A stretch of 64,000 nucleotides of DNA, taken from the NCBI RefSeq assembly GCF_006715635.1, contig NZ_VFNP01000001.1, positions 3,658,001-3,722,000 of the forward strand, written 5' to 3'. The notes under the pieces were generated by a model. It made no database searches, was not told where the DNA came from, and worked only from the letters and a program-made list of their open reading frames with translations. Made by a program: the position numbers and the translations under genes. Shown one piece after another: positions 28,388-36,197 of this stretch. The first letter of the stretch is position 1, and the number at the start of each line of letters is the position of its first letter. The stretch is from Streptomyces sp. SLBN-118 (GTDB lineage: Bacteria; Actinomycetota; Actinomycetes; Streptomycetales; Streptomycetaceae).

Positions 28388-29548
28388 CTAAGCGTCTCGT
28401 GCCAGATCCGTGCCAGATGCTTGATCGTCCGGCTTCTTGCGCTGCCCACGGACCAGCTGGTCAAGCCCAGCAGCAACCTCCTTCTGGCGCTCCAGATCCG
28501 AGTGCTGGTAGATCAGCGCGGCACGCTCCGTGGACTGCCCGGCACGCACCATCGTGTCCTTGAGCGTCGCCCCGGATCGGGTCGTGAGGGTGTGCCCGGT
28601 GTGACGAAGATCGTAGAAGCGGAAACCCTCCGGCAGGCCGACCTTCGCTCTGGCCTTGCGCCACTTCCGCCCGAAGGTCGAGCGCCGGAACGGCTTGCCC
28701 TTCTCCCCCACGAACAACAGTCCGTCCGGACCCCTTTCGGCGTACCAGTCGAGGTGCCGCCGCAGCTCGATATACAGAAAGGCCGGCAGGACCACGAGTC
28801 GCTTGCCTGCCTCGGACTTGGTCGGCCCTTCAGCCCGCTTGCCGGAGGTCAGCTCCGGAGCAGCCTGCCGGACGCGAACGGTCAGGTTGTCGAGGTCCAC
28901 ATCTTTTCGGCGGAGCTCGGCCTGTTCCTCAGGTCGGAGCGGTCCGTATGCGCCGAGGTAGACCATCAGGCGCCAGCGAAGCCCGAGTGGGTTGGCAAGC
29001 GCGTCGACCTGGTCGACTGAGGCGACCGGCCGTTCCGCCGCGGACTCCTTTCCCGCTCCCCGGATACGGCATGGGTTCCTGCGGATCAGCTCATCCTCGA
29101 CGGCTGTCTCCAAGATGGCTTTGAAGAGTCGATAGCTCTTGGCGACTGTGGTCTCGGCACCGGTCGTGTCGAGACGTTCTGAACGCCAGCTCCGCACACG
29201 CGGCGCGGTGATCTGGTCGAGGTCGAGGTCCCCGAAGGCGGGAAGGATGTGCAGCCGTAGCAGCCGCCTATACAGCTCATCCGTGGTGTCGGAGAGCCGA
29301 CGCTCCTTGACCCAGCGAAGCGCGTACTCCTCGACATTGACGGCACCAGCGTCTGGGTCCTGCCAATCGCCCCGTCGGATCTCGGTCTGCTTTTCGGCAA
29401 GCCAGTCGTCAGCGTCACGGGCAGTCTCGAAGGTCTCGGGAGCAGGCCGCATCACATCGTCTGCCCCGGGATAGCGAGCCTGGTATCGACCGGACGGCAG
29501 CTTCCGTACCGCACCGAACGTGCGTCGCCTGCCCTTCTTGTTGGCCAT
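28388..29548 (-). CDS. int: AICE site-specific tyrosine integrase
   Basis: 386 residues. N-terminal arm-binding region, SAM-like core-binding domain (about 70-160), catalytic domain with box I arginine in GPLRPEEQAELRR (R205), box II YDLRHTG (R315, H316) and nucleophile Y347 in ALIYQHSD. Two usual residues differ: the first His of box II is Tyr and the GH/W position is Gln (AGQS). The related relic at 48570 also has AGQS, so this may be a feature of the lineage. It lies next to attL, ends 52 bp from the core, and its start overlaps the xis stop by one base. Confidence 0.93.
   Translation of the reverse strand: MANKKGRRRTFGAVRKLPSGRYQARYPGADDVMRPAPETFETARDADDWLAEKQTEIRRGDWQDPDAGAVNVEEYALRWVKERRLSDTTDELYRRLLRLHILPAFGDLDLDQITAPRVRSWRSERLDTTGAETTVAKSYRLFKAILETAVEDELIRRNPCRIRGAGKESAAERPVASVDQVDALANPLGLRWRLMVYLGAYGPLRPEEQAELRRKDVDLDNLTVRVRQAAPELTSGKRAEGPTKSEAGKRLVVLPAFLYIELRRHLDWYAERGPDGLLFVGEKGKPFRRSTFGRKWRKARAKVGLPEGFRFYDLRHTGHTLTTRSGATLKDTMVRAGQSTERAALIYQHSDLERQKEVAAGLDQLVRGQRKKPDDQASGTDLARDA
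28398..28418. other. Arm-type integrase sites near attL
   Basis: Two copies of CGTGCCAGAT exactly 11 bp apart, inside the element next to attL. The same pair is near attR at 45986-46006, as expected for arm-type binding sites. Confidence 0.6.
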
Positions 29549-29760
29549 CAGGCCGCCCTCCCGTAGCGAGAGCGCCGACGACGAACCGGCTGAACAGTGT
29601 TGGCATCGATGAATGCCGCCAGAGCACCTTCAGGGATGCGGACATGCCGACCGACCCTCACGAAGGTCACACGTCGTTCGGCAATCAGGCGACGAGGGAA
29701 GCGCTCGCTCGTGCCCAGCCGCTCGGCAGCCTGCGCGACTGTGAGAAGCCGCTCAGCCAT
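29548..29760 (-). CDS. xis: AICE excisionase
   Basis: 70 residues from the ATG at 29760. MerR-like winged helix-turn-helix (LLTVAQAAERLGTSERFPRR, RVGRHVRIPEGAL) followed by a basic tail, the usual AICE Xis form. It overlaps the end of rep by 8 bp and int by one base, so rep-xis-int is one operon as in pSAM2. Xis bends att DNA and steers the integrase to excision. Confidence 0.9.
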   Translation of the reverse strand: MAERLLTVAQAAERLGTSERFPRRLIAERRVTFVRVGRHVRIPEGALAAFIDANTVQPVRRRRSRYGRAA

Positions 29761-31138
29761 GAGTGGGTTCTCCTTCCGTGCCGAGAGCGGGAGCAAGCGA
29801 GGCGGATAGCCATTCCTCGCCACGGGTCATGCCGATACCGGCGAAAGCCCAGTGGGCGACGACGTATGTCGTCTCCTCGTCCTGGTCGACCTCGACGGAA
29901 CGGAATTCCTCGGGCAGAGCCGCGAGCGCTTGGGCGCGCCTCCATTCCGCTCGGGCATTGCGCAGAGCGCCGAGGGTGGTCGAGTAGCGGCGCGTCTTGG
30001 TCGAGAAGTGGCCGCGGAAACCGAGCATGTGGGCCCAGGCCCTCAGCCGCAGCTCAGCCAGATCCTTGCGCGCGCCGAGCAGCCAGGCCGTGCGGATCAT
30101 CTGTCGGGCGTGGTCCGTGATGCGCGCATGGGCGAGCTCGGCAAGGAACTTGATCGGCCGGTCCAGGGTCCCGGTCGCTGCCTCAGCACCTTTCGTGGCG
30201 TACTTGGCGATGTAGGCGGCCACGGCCCGTTCGGTCAGTTCGGCCGGGCCCTCGAAGTCGGCGGAGCGGATCGGACGTACGTCGAGCTGCCGACCGAACC
30301 TGAAGGCGTGGGGCCGGCCGTCGACCATGGGCCCGCTGACGGCCGCATGCCGAGCGGCGCCGCGAATCGCGTCGGTCAGCAACTCAGCCGTTGCCCAGGC
30401 CGGAGGGAAGCTCTGGCTACCCTCCGGGCCGTCGATACGGATCACGGCGTGGAAGTGGACCGCGCCGCGTTTCTGGTACTCGGCGACCTTGGCGAACGAG
30501 ACTCGGGCGGCTTTCGGGAAGTCGCGCTGGGTGAGCCCGGCGCGCTTGGCAATCTCTCGGCGCAGGTAGCTAGAGAAGCGCCTCCAGAGCATCCCCGCGT
30601 GGGCATTCCAGAGCACTGAGGCTTCGTAGTCGTACGTTGCCGGGTCGAGCGGCACGCCGAGTACGTCGTCGTCCTGGTCGTGCAGCAGGCCGCAGCGGCA
30701 GGGCCGTACGGTTCCGCGCCGATCGGTGGGCCGGTTGTGGACGGGCCCGAAGCCGGGCGCCGTGAACGTTGCGAACACCCTTGGGTGTTGGGCGACCGTC
30801 TCAGCGTTGCCCTTGCCGCCGCGCAGTCCGGCGGTGATCAGCTGGTAGGTGTCCCGACGGTAGACCTCTGCGCAGGCCGCGCAGCGGGTCGCCCGGCGGT
30901 TGTTGCAGCGCACGAGGAGATGGCCGGCCGGGAGCTCTGCCGAGTCGAGGTGGTGCAGGACCCGGCCGATCTCACCCGTTCGCGGGTTGAGTTCGTGTTC
31001 GATGCGGTGGCCGTTGAGCCGTACGGGGTGTGTGCAGCCGCCGAGGCCGCGAAGTTGGCGGACAAGAGCAGGCATGTTGCCGAGTGCAGCGAGCCCGCCC
31101 AGGTCCTTGAGCGGAGGCGCAGTGTGTCCGGTAGTAAT
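29753..31138 (-). CDS. AICE replication initiator (RepSA family)
   Basis: 461 residues if started at the ATT at 31138, 440 if at the ATG at 31075. The family normally has an extra N-terminal segment (LKDLGGLAAL here), and AAAGGA lies 7 bases before the ATT, while no ribosome site precedes the ATG. So the rare ATT start is favoured; the base change should be confirmed. Features: cysteine-rich N-terminus (CNNRRATRCAACAEVYR), conserved GFGPVH, and the rolling-circle metal motif GAVHFHAVIRIDG. It replicates the excised element by rolling circle. Confidence 0.88.
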   Translation of the reverse strand: MTTGHTAPPLKDLGGLAALGNMPALVRQLRGLGGCTHPVRLNGHRIEHELNPRTGEIGRVLHHLDSAELPAGHLLVRCNNRRATRCAACAEVYRRDTYQLITAGLRGGKGNAETVAQHPRVFATFTAPGFGPVHNRPTDRRGTVRPCRCGLLHDQDDDVLGVPLDPATYDYEASVLWNAHAGMLWRRFSSYLRREIAKRAGLTQRDFPKAARVSFAKVAEYQKRGAVHFHAVIRIDGPEGSQSFPPAWATAELLTDAIRGAARHAAVSGPMVDGRPHAFRFGRQLDVRPIRSADFEGPAELTERAVAAYIAKYATKGAEAATGTLDRPIKFLAELAHARITDHARQMIRTAWLLGARKDLAELRLRAWAHMLGFRGHFSTKTRRYSTTLGALRNARAEWRRAQALAALPEEFRSVEVDQDEETTYVVAHWAFAGIGMTRGEEWLSASLAPALGTEGEPTHG

Positions 31139-31174
31139 GGAGCTGTCCTTTCGACAGTGGTTGGGAGGGTCAGT

Positions 31175-31225
31175 GCCTGCCGGGGCGGCGGGATGCTTGG
31201 CGGTATCGAGGCCGCCCCGGCAGGC
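31175..31225. terminator. Stem-loop between spd-like gene and rep
   Basis: 15-bp perfect arms GCCTGCCGGGGCGGC/complement with a 21-nt loop. It may attenuate read-through from the transfer operon into rep. Confidence 0.7.
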
Positions 31226-31228
31226 CGG

Positions 31229-31531
31229 TCAGCGCGTTCGTGCGCTGCTGAGCAGGGAGCGCAGCACCAGGGCTGCGATGGAGACGGACACGGCCGTTAT
31301 GGCGACCGTGGCCAGGAGTGCGGTCAGCACGACGCCGACCACGAGGACGGCCGCGACCGCTCCGACGCCGAGGCCCACGTACGGCGCGACCGGGCGGGCA
31401 GGGGAAGCCACCGGAGCGTGCTGGCAGGCGCATACGGGGGCGGTGTGGTGCCGCTCGGCGGGTAGCGCCGAGGTGATGAGGTGCGCGGTCGGGACAGGCG
31501 GAGCGTCGGGCAGTTTCGGGCGGAGCAGCAC
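31229..31531 (-). CDS. AICE membrane protein (Spd-like)
   Basis: 100 residues. A cysteine-containing N-terminus and two hydrophobic helices (GLGVGAVAAVLVVGVVLTA and VAITAVSVSIAALVL). AICEs and Streptomyces plasmids encode small Spd membrane proteins that help the element spread between hyphal compartments; assignment rests on size, position and topology. Confidence 0.7.
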   Translation of the reverse strand: MLLRPKLPDAPPVPTAHLITSALPAERHHTAPVCACQHAPVASPARPVAPYVGLGVGAVAAVLVVGVVLTALLATVAITAVSVSIAALVLRSLLSSARTR

Positions 31532-31544
31532 GGCAGTTCTCCTC

Positions 31545-31739
31545 TCATTTGTTGGTGCCGTTGACGACGTCGACTCCGGAGCGCGTGCCGGATTCGATCG
31601 CCGGGGCGAGGAAGGTCTGAGAGAGCCAGAAGCCGAAGAGGGCGATCACGACGGCGACCCACAGGCGGATGCCGAGGAACTTGATCGCGGCCCAGGCGAT
31701 GACGCCGAGGACGAAGACGAGCGGCAGACTCACGGTCAC
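31545..31739 (-). CDS. Small AICE membrane protein
   Basis: 64 residues from the GTG at 31739, preceded by GAGGAG. Two membrane helices (LPLVFVLGVIAWAAIKFL, VAVVIALFGFWLSQTFL) and a short polar tail. It overlaps no neighbour and lies within the transfer operon; probably another Spd-type protein. Confidence 0.75.
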   Translation of the reverse strand: MTVSLPLVFVLGVIAWAAIKFLGIRLWVAVVIALFGFWLSQTFLAPAIESGTRSGVDVVNGTNK

Positions 31740-31749
31740 AAGAGGCTCC

Positions 31750-31941
31750 TCAGCGGACGGAACAGCGGTGAGTACGGGCAGCCAGTTCGGCGGCGGCTCG
31801 ACTGTCGAAGTCGGTGGAGAAGCCGCAGCGGGGAGCCGTGCAGGCGGCGGTGTGCTTCTCGCGGCCACGGCCGTCGTAGTACGTCCCGACCTGGACCGGG
31901 CCGACGCGGATCACGCGTCGGAAGCGCGGCTGTGCGGGCAT
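31750..31941 (-). CDS. Mobile element transfer protein (SpdA-like)
   Basis: 63 residues starting MPAQPRFRRVIRVGPV. Contains CTAPRCGF and a terminal HRC, a probable small zinc-binding fold, with high similarity in pattern to the short transfer protein present in most Streptomyces AICEs. Its ATG lies inside the end of the 31911-32123 gene, typical of tight coupling. Confidence 0.75.
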   Translation of the reverse strand: MPAQPRFRRVIRVGPVQVGTYYDGRGREKHTAACTAPRCGFSTDFDSRAAAELAARTHRCSVR

Positions 31942-32123
31942 GAGTGGGTCCCTTCCTGGGTGAGTTGGGCGGTGTGGTCGATGAGCCAGCGGCGGATCTC
32001 GGCGGCTTCCTGCTCGTCGGCGCTGAGGATCACGGGCTCGGCAAGGAGCACGGCTTCGACGAAGTGGTTCTGGCGGGTGAGTTCGGCCGCGCGCTTGAGC
32101 GTGCGGAGCGTGGACGGACGCAA
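31911..32123 (-). CDS. Small AICE protein, unknown
   Basis: 70 residues starting at a TTG with AAGGAA six bases upstream. Helical, acidic (RRWLIDHTAQLTQEG) with no recognised domain. The 31-bp overlap with the next gene and the common strand place it in the transfer operon. Confidence 0.6.
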   Translation of the reverse strand: MRPSTLRTLKRAAELTRQNHFVEAVLLAEPVILSADEQEAAEIRRWLIDHTAQLTQEGTHSCPHSRASDA

Positions 32124-32140
32124 CGGCGTTTCCTTGTCGG

Positions 32141-32752
32141 TCAGGTGAGTTGGGCGGCGATGGCATCGGCGAGCGGCAGCGGGACACCGAGCCGGGCGCG
32201 AAGCGTCGCGGTGTCGATCGGAGCTCCCGTGCGGGTGCGGTGTTCTGCCGCGACCTTTCGGGCGTGGTCGACGAGAGCGGCCGGGGGCTGAGCAGCGGTA
32301 CGGGGCACTTCGGGAGCCGCGGGCAGCGCGGGTGACTCCGGCTCGACAGGGAGCACCGGGTCCGGTCCCGCGACCGCTTCCGTACGGTCATTGGCCCCGT
32401 GTGCGAGGAGCGTGCCGCCGAGGAAGGCAACCGCTGGCCAACCGGCCACGGTGATGCGGAGCCACGCCGGAACGTTGTCGAGGTCGAGCAGTCCCGCGGT
32501 GGCCACGTTCGCCCCGAGGCTCGCGGCGATGGCCACCAAGAACCACGACCATCCGGCTGCCCGGGACTCCCCCGACCTCAGTCGCTTCCAGGCGGCGACC
32601 ATCAGCAGGTCGACGCTGACCGGATAGGCCCACGCCTTCCAACCGTCCTGGCCAGCTGCCACGGCCAGGTCATGAAGGTGCGCGAAAGAGAGCGCGGCGG
32701 CGATGACCGCCTGGATCAGGACGGCGTCGACGCGGACGGGCAGCGCTCGCAC
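32141..32752 (-). CDS. DUF2637-domain membrane protein
   Basis: 203 residues from the GTG at 32752, which has GGAGG seven bases upstream; a longer GTG frame lacks this. Four N-terminal membrane helices (from AVLIQAVIAAALSF to WPAVAFLGGTLLAHG), a Pro-rich linker and a C-terminal helix-turn-helix-like region (TATLRARLGVPLPLADAI). DUF2637 proteins accompany TraSA/TraB in AICEs and are called Spd in some; they probably act at the hyphal membrane during transfer. Confidence 0.8.
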   Translation of the reverse strand: MRALPVRVDAVLIQAVIAAALSFAHLHDLAVAAGQDGWKAWAYPVSVDLLMVAAWKRLRSGESRAAGWSWFLVAIAASLGANVATAGLLDLDNVPAWLRITVAGWPAVAFLGGTLLAHGANDRTEAVAGPDPVLPVEPESPALPAAPEVPRTAAQPPAALVDHARKVAAEHRTRTGAPIDTATLRARLGVPLPLADAIAAQLT

Positions 32753-32830
32753 GGCAGGACCTCCGGTTTGGGGGCATGGCGGGGTAGGGACTCGGCGCGA
32801 TGCGGTCACGCCAGCCGGGGGATTGAGCGC

Positions 32831-34171
32831 TCAGCCCGCCGGACTCAGCTCGGCCGAGGCGTAGGGCCGGAAGGACTCCAGCGCCGGTATGTGCGGGGCG
32901 AGATGCGCCGAGTCGCGGCAGGTAGCCGCGGCATCGGCGAGGGAAAGGTACGGCGTACGAATGCGGGACCAGCCGCCGGACGAGTCGCCGACGACCGCGA
33001 CCCCAGGCACTTCGGGAGCGATGGCGGAAGCGACGTACACCGCCTCAGGAGCGATGTCGCCCAGCGCCATCTTGGCCGACGCCTCGTCGTTCACGCGGTG
33101 GCAGACGCGGCCAGTGAGCTGGGCCCGGAGCATGGTCGCCCCCTTGCCCAGTTCGGCCCCGAAGCGCTGTCCGCAGACCTCCAAGTAGATGCCCGCGGCC
33201 CGTCCGAGCTGGGCGAGGCGGATGAGCTGGGTGACCATCTCGTCGCGCCGTTCCTCGTCCTTGCGGGTGGCGACGAGGAACAGTTCCGCGACCTCGTCGA
33301 CGAAGAGCACGATCGGGGCCGGTCGTTCGTCGTCAGGCAAGCCCCATATGTCGGAGGTGATCTCCTCGTCCCGGACGCCGGGCGGGACGCTCTGCCGGGC
33401 CCGGATCAGGTCGTAGCGGTCCTCCATTTCCTGTACGAGTACGGGCAGCAGCTCGGCGGCCTCATCGGGGTCCGTGGCCAAGGCCGAGAGCCGAGGCGCG
33501 AAGGGAGCGAGCTCCACACCGCGCTTGCAGTCGATGCCGACGAGCGCCACGGGCTGAGCCGCCAGCGCCGCCAGCAGGTTGCGAAGGAACATGGACTTCC
33601 CCGAGAGCGTGGCTCCGAGGACCAGTTGGTGAGGGATGGCTCGGTAGTCGCGTACGAACGGCGTGGCGTCCTCCCTCAGCGCCACGGGTACGGCGAGAAG
33701 GTCTCGCACCACGCGGCGCGGCATCTTCACGTCCCGCAGGACATCGAATCCGACGAGCCGCAGTTCGACGACGCCCGGTTTGATGCTCCGGACGTGTACG
33801 GCGTGAACGCCCCAGGCGTGGCGAAGCCGTTCGCACGAGGCAGCCACATCCGCCGGCTCCTGCCCGGGAGCGAGACGGAGCCGTAACCGGAGCCCCGTCG
33901 CGGTCGGGCGGACCAGACCGCGACGGGGAGGGACCGGGCGTACTTCGCGGCGAGTGGTCGCCCTGACGGCCAGCGCCCGCAGACGGGACGGCGGAACCGT
34001 GAGCCCGCACGCATCCATGGTGGAGCCGTACGAGACCAGCAGCCGGGCCGTCGAGAGGGGCAGGCCGACCATGGACCAGTAGACCGCGGGGTGAGCCTTG
34101 CGGGCGTAGGCCACCCCTCCAACGGCGGTGAGTGTTCCCCCGAGTTCGGCGAGCGTCACCAGGTCAGCCAC
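32831..34171 (-). CDS. traSA: FtsK/SpoIIIE-type DNA translocase (AICE conjugal transfer protein)
   Basis: 446 residues from the GTG at 34171, with AGGAGG upstream. N-terminal hydrophobic segment, then an FtsK-type ATPase with Walker A GATLSGKS and Walker B IVLFVDEVAEL. In Streptomyces this single protein moves double-stranded DNA between cells at hyphal contacts. Directly downstream of the 34176-34526 gene (4 bp gap). Confidence 0.9.
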   Translation of the reverse strand: MADLVTLAELGGTLTAVGGVAYARKAHPAVYWSMVGLPLSTARLLVSYGSTMDACGLTVPPSRLRALAVRATTRREVRPVPPRRGLVRPTATGLRLRLRLAPGQEPADVAASCERLRHAWGVHAVHVRSIKPGVVELRLVGFDVLRDVKMPRRVVRDLLAVPVALREDATPFVRDYRAIPHQLVLGATLSGKSMFLRNLLAALAAQPVALVGIDCKRGVELAPFAPRLSALATDPDEAAELLPVLVQEMEDRYDLIRARQSVPPGVRDEEITSDIWGLPDDERPAPIVLFVDEVAELFLVATRKDEERRDEMVTQLIRLAQLGRAAGIYLEVCGQRFGAELGKGATMLRAQLTGRVCHRVNDEASAKMALGDIAPEAVYVASAIAPEVPGVAVVGDSSGGWSRIRTPYLSLADAAATCRDSAHLAPHIPALESFRPYASAELSPAG

Positions 34172-34175
34172 GGGA

Positions 34176-34526
34176 TCAGACCTCCTGCCCGGCCGGGTAC
34201 GCGCCGGGAGCGATGGCAGCCGCACGGAAGGCGATGCCATGTCGTGCTTGACCGTTGAAGACGCTCTCCCACGGGCGGGCGACCAGGCCCGGCAGCGAGA
34301 CGGGCGCACCCACGGCGAGCCCATCCATGACGCCGCTCTGCGGAACGGTCACCGAGATCAGAGATGACTCCCCCTGATCGATGTAGACGACGCCGATCGT
34401 CATCAGAGCCTCGCCGGTTACGGCGTCCTTGGCGATCTCACCGGTCTGCCGGTCGCGCAGCTTCGGCGCCGGAGCCTCGGTCATCAGGATCGTTGCCGTC
34501 GAGGTGTCGATTCGCATCACACGCAC
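34176..34526 (-). CDS. SCO3933-family regulatory protein
   Basis: 116 residues starting MRVMRIDTSTATILM. The pattern (KLRDRQTGEIAKDAVTG, VTVPQSGV, LPGLVARPWE) matches the short protein that precedes traSA in many AICEs. It is thought to regulate replication or transfer; the mechanism is unknown. First gene of the transfer operon, downstream of two repeated operator-like boxes. Confidence 0.7.
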   Translation of the reverse strand: MRVMRIDTSTATILMTEAPAPKLRDRQTGEIAKDAVTGEALMTIGVVYIDQGESSLISVTVPQSGVMDGLAVGAPVSLPGLVARPWESVFNGQARHGIAFRAAAIAPGAYPAGQEV

Positions 34527-34565
34527 TGAAAGTTCTCCTCTGTGTGGATACCTGCCAGCACCTGA

Positions 34566-34617
34566 CAGGTTGACTTAGCAAGTTCGAAGGTAGAGATGCC
34601 AGGTTGACTTGTCAAGT
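34566..34617. promoter_or_regulatory. Operator-like direct repeats, transfer operon promoter
   Basis: CAGGTTGACTTAGCAAGT (34566-34583) and CAGGTTGACTTGTCAAGT (34600-34617), 34 bp apart, in the promoter of the minus-strand transfer operon. The inner sequence GGTTGACTTAGCA is also present, inverted, in front of the GntR gene (35405-35419). Confidence 0.65.
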
Positions 34618-34655
34618 GATTCAAGTGCCTTGCTGGACTGATCAGTTGGGGGATC

Positions 34656-35384
34656 TCAGGCGAGCCGGTAGGTGTCTTCGAGTTCCTGCCGGTCCGCCGG
34701 CAGCAGCACATCGGTCACCTGGAGAGCCTGCCCGGACGCGTCGAAGGCCACGACAAGCACGCTGAGCAGCGGGCCCCCGGCAGCCATGCCGAGAAGGCCG
34801 CTCTCCTCCTTGGTCGCCAGCCGCGCGGAAACGCGCTCCGTCACGTGGTCGAAGCGCACACGCTTCCGCGACTCCAGGTGCTCGCGGAGGCCACCCTGAA
34901 TCGGCGCGGGACCGGCAAGGTCCGTACCGTCGACCAGACTTGCAGGGAAGTACGACGAGGCCAGCTCGACCGGTTCGCCCTCATCCTCGATCAGCAGCCG
35001 CCGCACGAGGATCTTGGCCCGCTTGGGCACGCCGAGCAGCGAAGCCACACGCGGAGGCACAGGCACTTCTCTCACCTCGGCCAGCCGGCCCGCAGCTTGG
35101 GACTCGTCCCGCTCCAGCGCTTCGCGACCGCGCCGGGCCTTCTGCTCGACCGCTTCCGGCTGGCCGCGCACGATGGTGCCGTACCCCTGCCGGGACTCAA
35201 GCCACCCATCCCGCTTGAGGAGTTCGAGGGCCCGAACGACCGTCGGGCGCGACATGCCGAAGGCTTGAACGAGCTGATTCTCACTGGGGATGACGGTGCC
35301 GGGAGGGTACGTTCCGTCCTCGATCCGACCCTGGAGCGTCTGCGCCAACCGCACGTACTTGGGTGCAGCCACTTCGTACGCCAT
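34656..35384 (-). CDS. KorSA-like GntR/HutC transcriptional repressor
   Basis: 242 residues from the ATG at 35384 (MAYEVAAPKYVRLAQ). Winged helix-turn-helix (SENQLVQAFGMSRPTVVRAL) and a UTRA domain. Its place next to the transfer operon, with shared operator-like boxes at both promoters, matches KorSA, the repressor that keeps pSAM2 transfer genes silent. An upstream in-frame start adding six residues is possible. Confidence 0.85.
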   Translation of the reverse strand: MAYEVAAPKYVRLAQTLQGRIEDGTYPPGTVIPSENQLVQAFGMSRPTVVRALELLKRDGWLESRQGYGTIVRGQPEAVEQKARRGREALERDESQAAGRLAEVREVPVPPRVASLLGVPKRAKILVRRLLIEDEGEPVELASSYFPASLVDGTDLAGPAPIQGGLREHLESRKRVRFDHVTERVSARLATKEESGLLGMAAGGPLLSVLVVAFDASGQALQVTDVLLPADRQELEDTYRLA

Positions 35385-35404
35385 AGCCCCCACCAAGCAC
35401 AATC

Positions 35405-35419
35405 TGCTAAGTCAACCAG
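35405..35419. promoter_or_regulatory. Operator-like site upstream of korSA-like gene
   Basis: TGCTAAGTCAACCAG, the inverted copy of the box at 34568-34580; suggests autoregulation. Confidence 0.6.
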
Positions 35420-35467
35420 TTAACTTGCGTGCTAGCATACTCCGCTCGTTGCACGTGAAACAGCCCG

Positions 35468-35911
35468 TCAGCCCTTCCAAGCACCGTCAACCAAGAACGA
35501 CACCACCGTGCCGCCGAAGGGACTGGGCCCGGCGCTCCACGAGTCCGACAGCTCATTGACCAGGCAGAGTCCGCGCCCGTGCGCTTCGTCGGCGGTCGGC
35601 TGCCGCATCCTGACGTGCGCCGGAAATCCGGGATTGTGGACGTCGACCCGCAGGGCCTCGTTCACGCGCCACCACTCGACGCGCACCCGCCACTCGTCCT
35701 CCGCCTCCCCGTACAAGATCGCGTTGGTGACGAGTTCGGAGATCATCAAGACGCAGTCGTCGAGCGAGCACGACAGGTCGTACGGATCCAAAAACTTCCG
35801 AAACCATCGCCGGGCCCGGGCGACCGATTCGGGTTCCGGGTAGAGGGTCATGCGACCGATCGAGACCGGGCCGGGGCCCGATTCTTCACGGCGGTCATCG
35901 GCATCAGTCAT
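35468..35911 (-). CDS. Anti-sigma factor-like ATP-binding protein (HATPase_c)
   Basis: 147 residues. The Bergerat-type fold is shown by VLMISELVTNAILYG (N box), DVHNPG and GRGLCLVNELSDSW (G boxes). Streptomyces carry many such RsbW/SpoIIAB-like proteins; a cognate anti-anti-sigma factor is not nearby. The start overlaps the end of the zinc-finger gene by 4 bp, so it is in a two-gene operon on the AICE. It could influence host regulation on transfer, which is speculative. Confidence 0.85.
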   Translation of the reverse strand: MTDADDRREESGPGPVSIGRMTLYPEPESVARARRWFRKFLDPYDLSCSLDDCVLMISELVTNAILYGEAEDEWRVRVEWWRVNEALRVDVHNPGFPAHVRMRQPTADEAHGRGLCLVNELSDSWSAGPSPFGGTVVSFLVDGAWKG

Positions 35912-36099
35912 GCGCTTCGCTGCTCCCTACCGGTGCCGTCACAGTCGAGACAGCGCCGCTTGGACGTAGTGCGAGCGCGACCGTCAGCCGCGGATGCCGC
36001 CAGGGCCGAGCGGGAACCTACGCGCTTCCAGCCTCGGCCCCGGCAACCTACGCATGGCGCATGCGCGTTGCGCGCTAACCCTGCGCCGTCTTTGATCAC
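35908..36099 (-). CDS. Small DnaJ-type zinc-finger protein
   Basis: 63 residues from the GTG at 36099, with GGAAGGGG upstream. Two CxxCxGxG-like motifs (CVGCRGRG near residue 20 and CLDCDGTG at the end) form the same pair used in the DnaJ zinc finger, without a J domain. Likely folds around one zinc. Part of the AICE, co-transcribed with the ATP-binding gene and preceded by two AGTGGC-N4-GCCACT sites. Confidence 0.65.
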   Translation of the reverse strand: MIKDGAGLARNAHAPCVGCRGRGWKRVGSRSALAASAADGRARTTSKRRCLDCDGTGREQRSA

Positions 36100-36112
36100 G
36101 TCCGCGCCCCTT

Positions 36113-36158
36113 CCAGTAAGTGGCCTTAGCCACTTACTGGATAGTGGCATTGGCCACT
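36113..36158. promoter_or_regulatory. Two GntR-type operators AGTGGC-N4-GCCACT
   Basis: A 12-bp perfect palindrome arm pair (36113-36140) containing AGTGGC-CTTA-GCCACT, followed by AGTGGC-ATTG-GCCACT (36143-36158). Immediately upstream of the zinc-finger gene start; spaced about 26 bp centre to centre. Related half-sites lie before the GntR gene at 36955-36977. Confidence 0.65.
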
Positions 36159-36197
36159 TGGAGCGCGCAAGTGGTTCGCAGACAGCGCCACAGGTTT

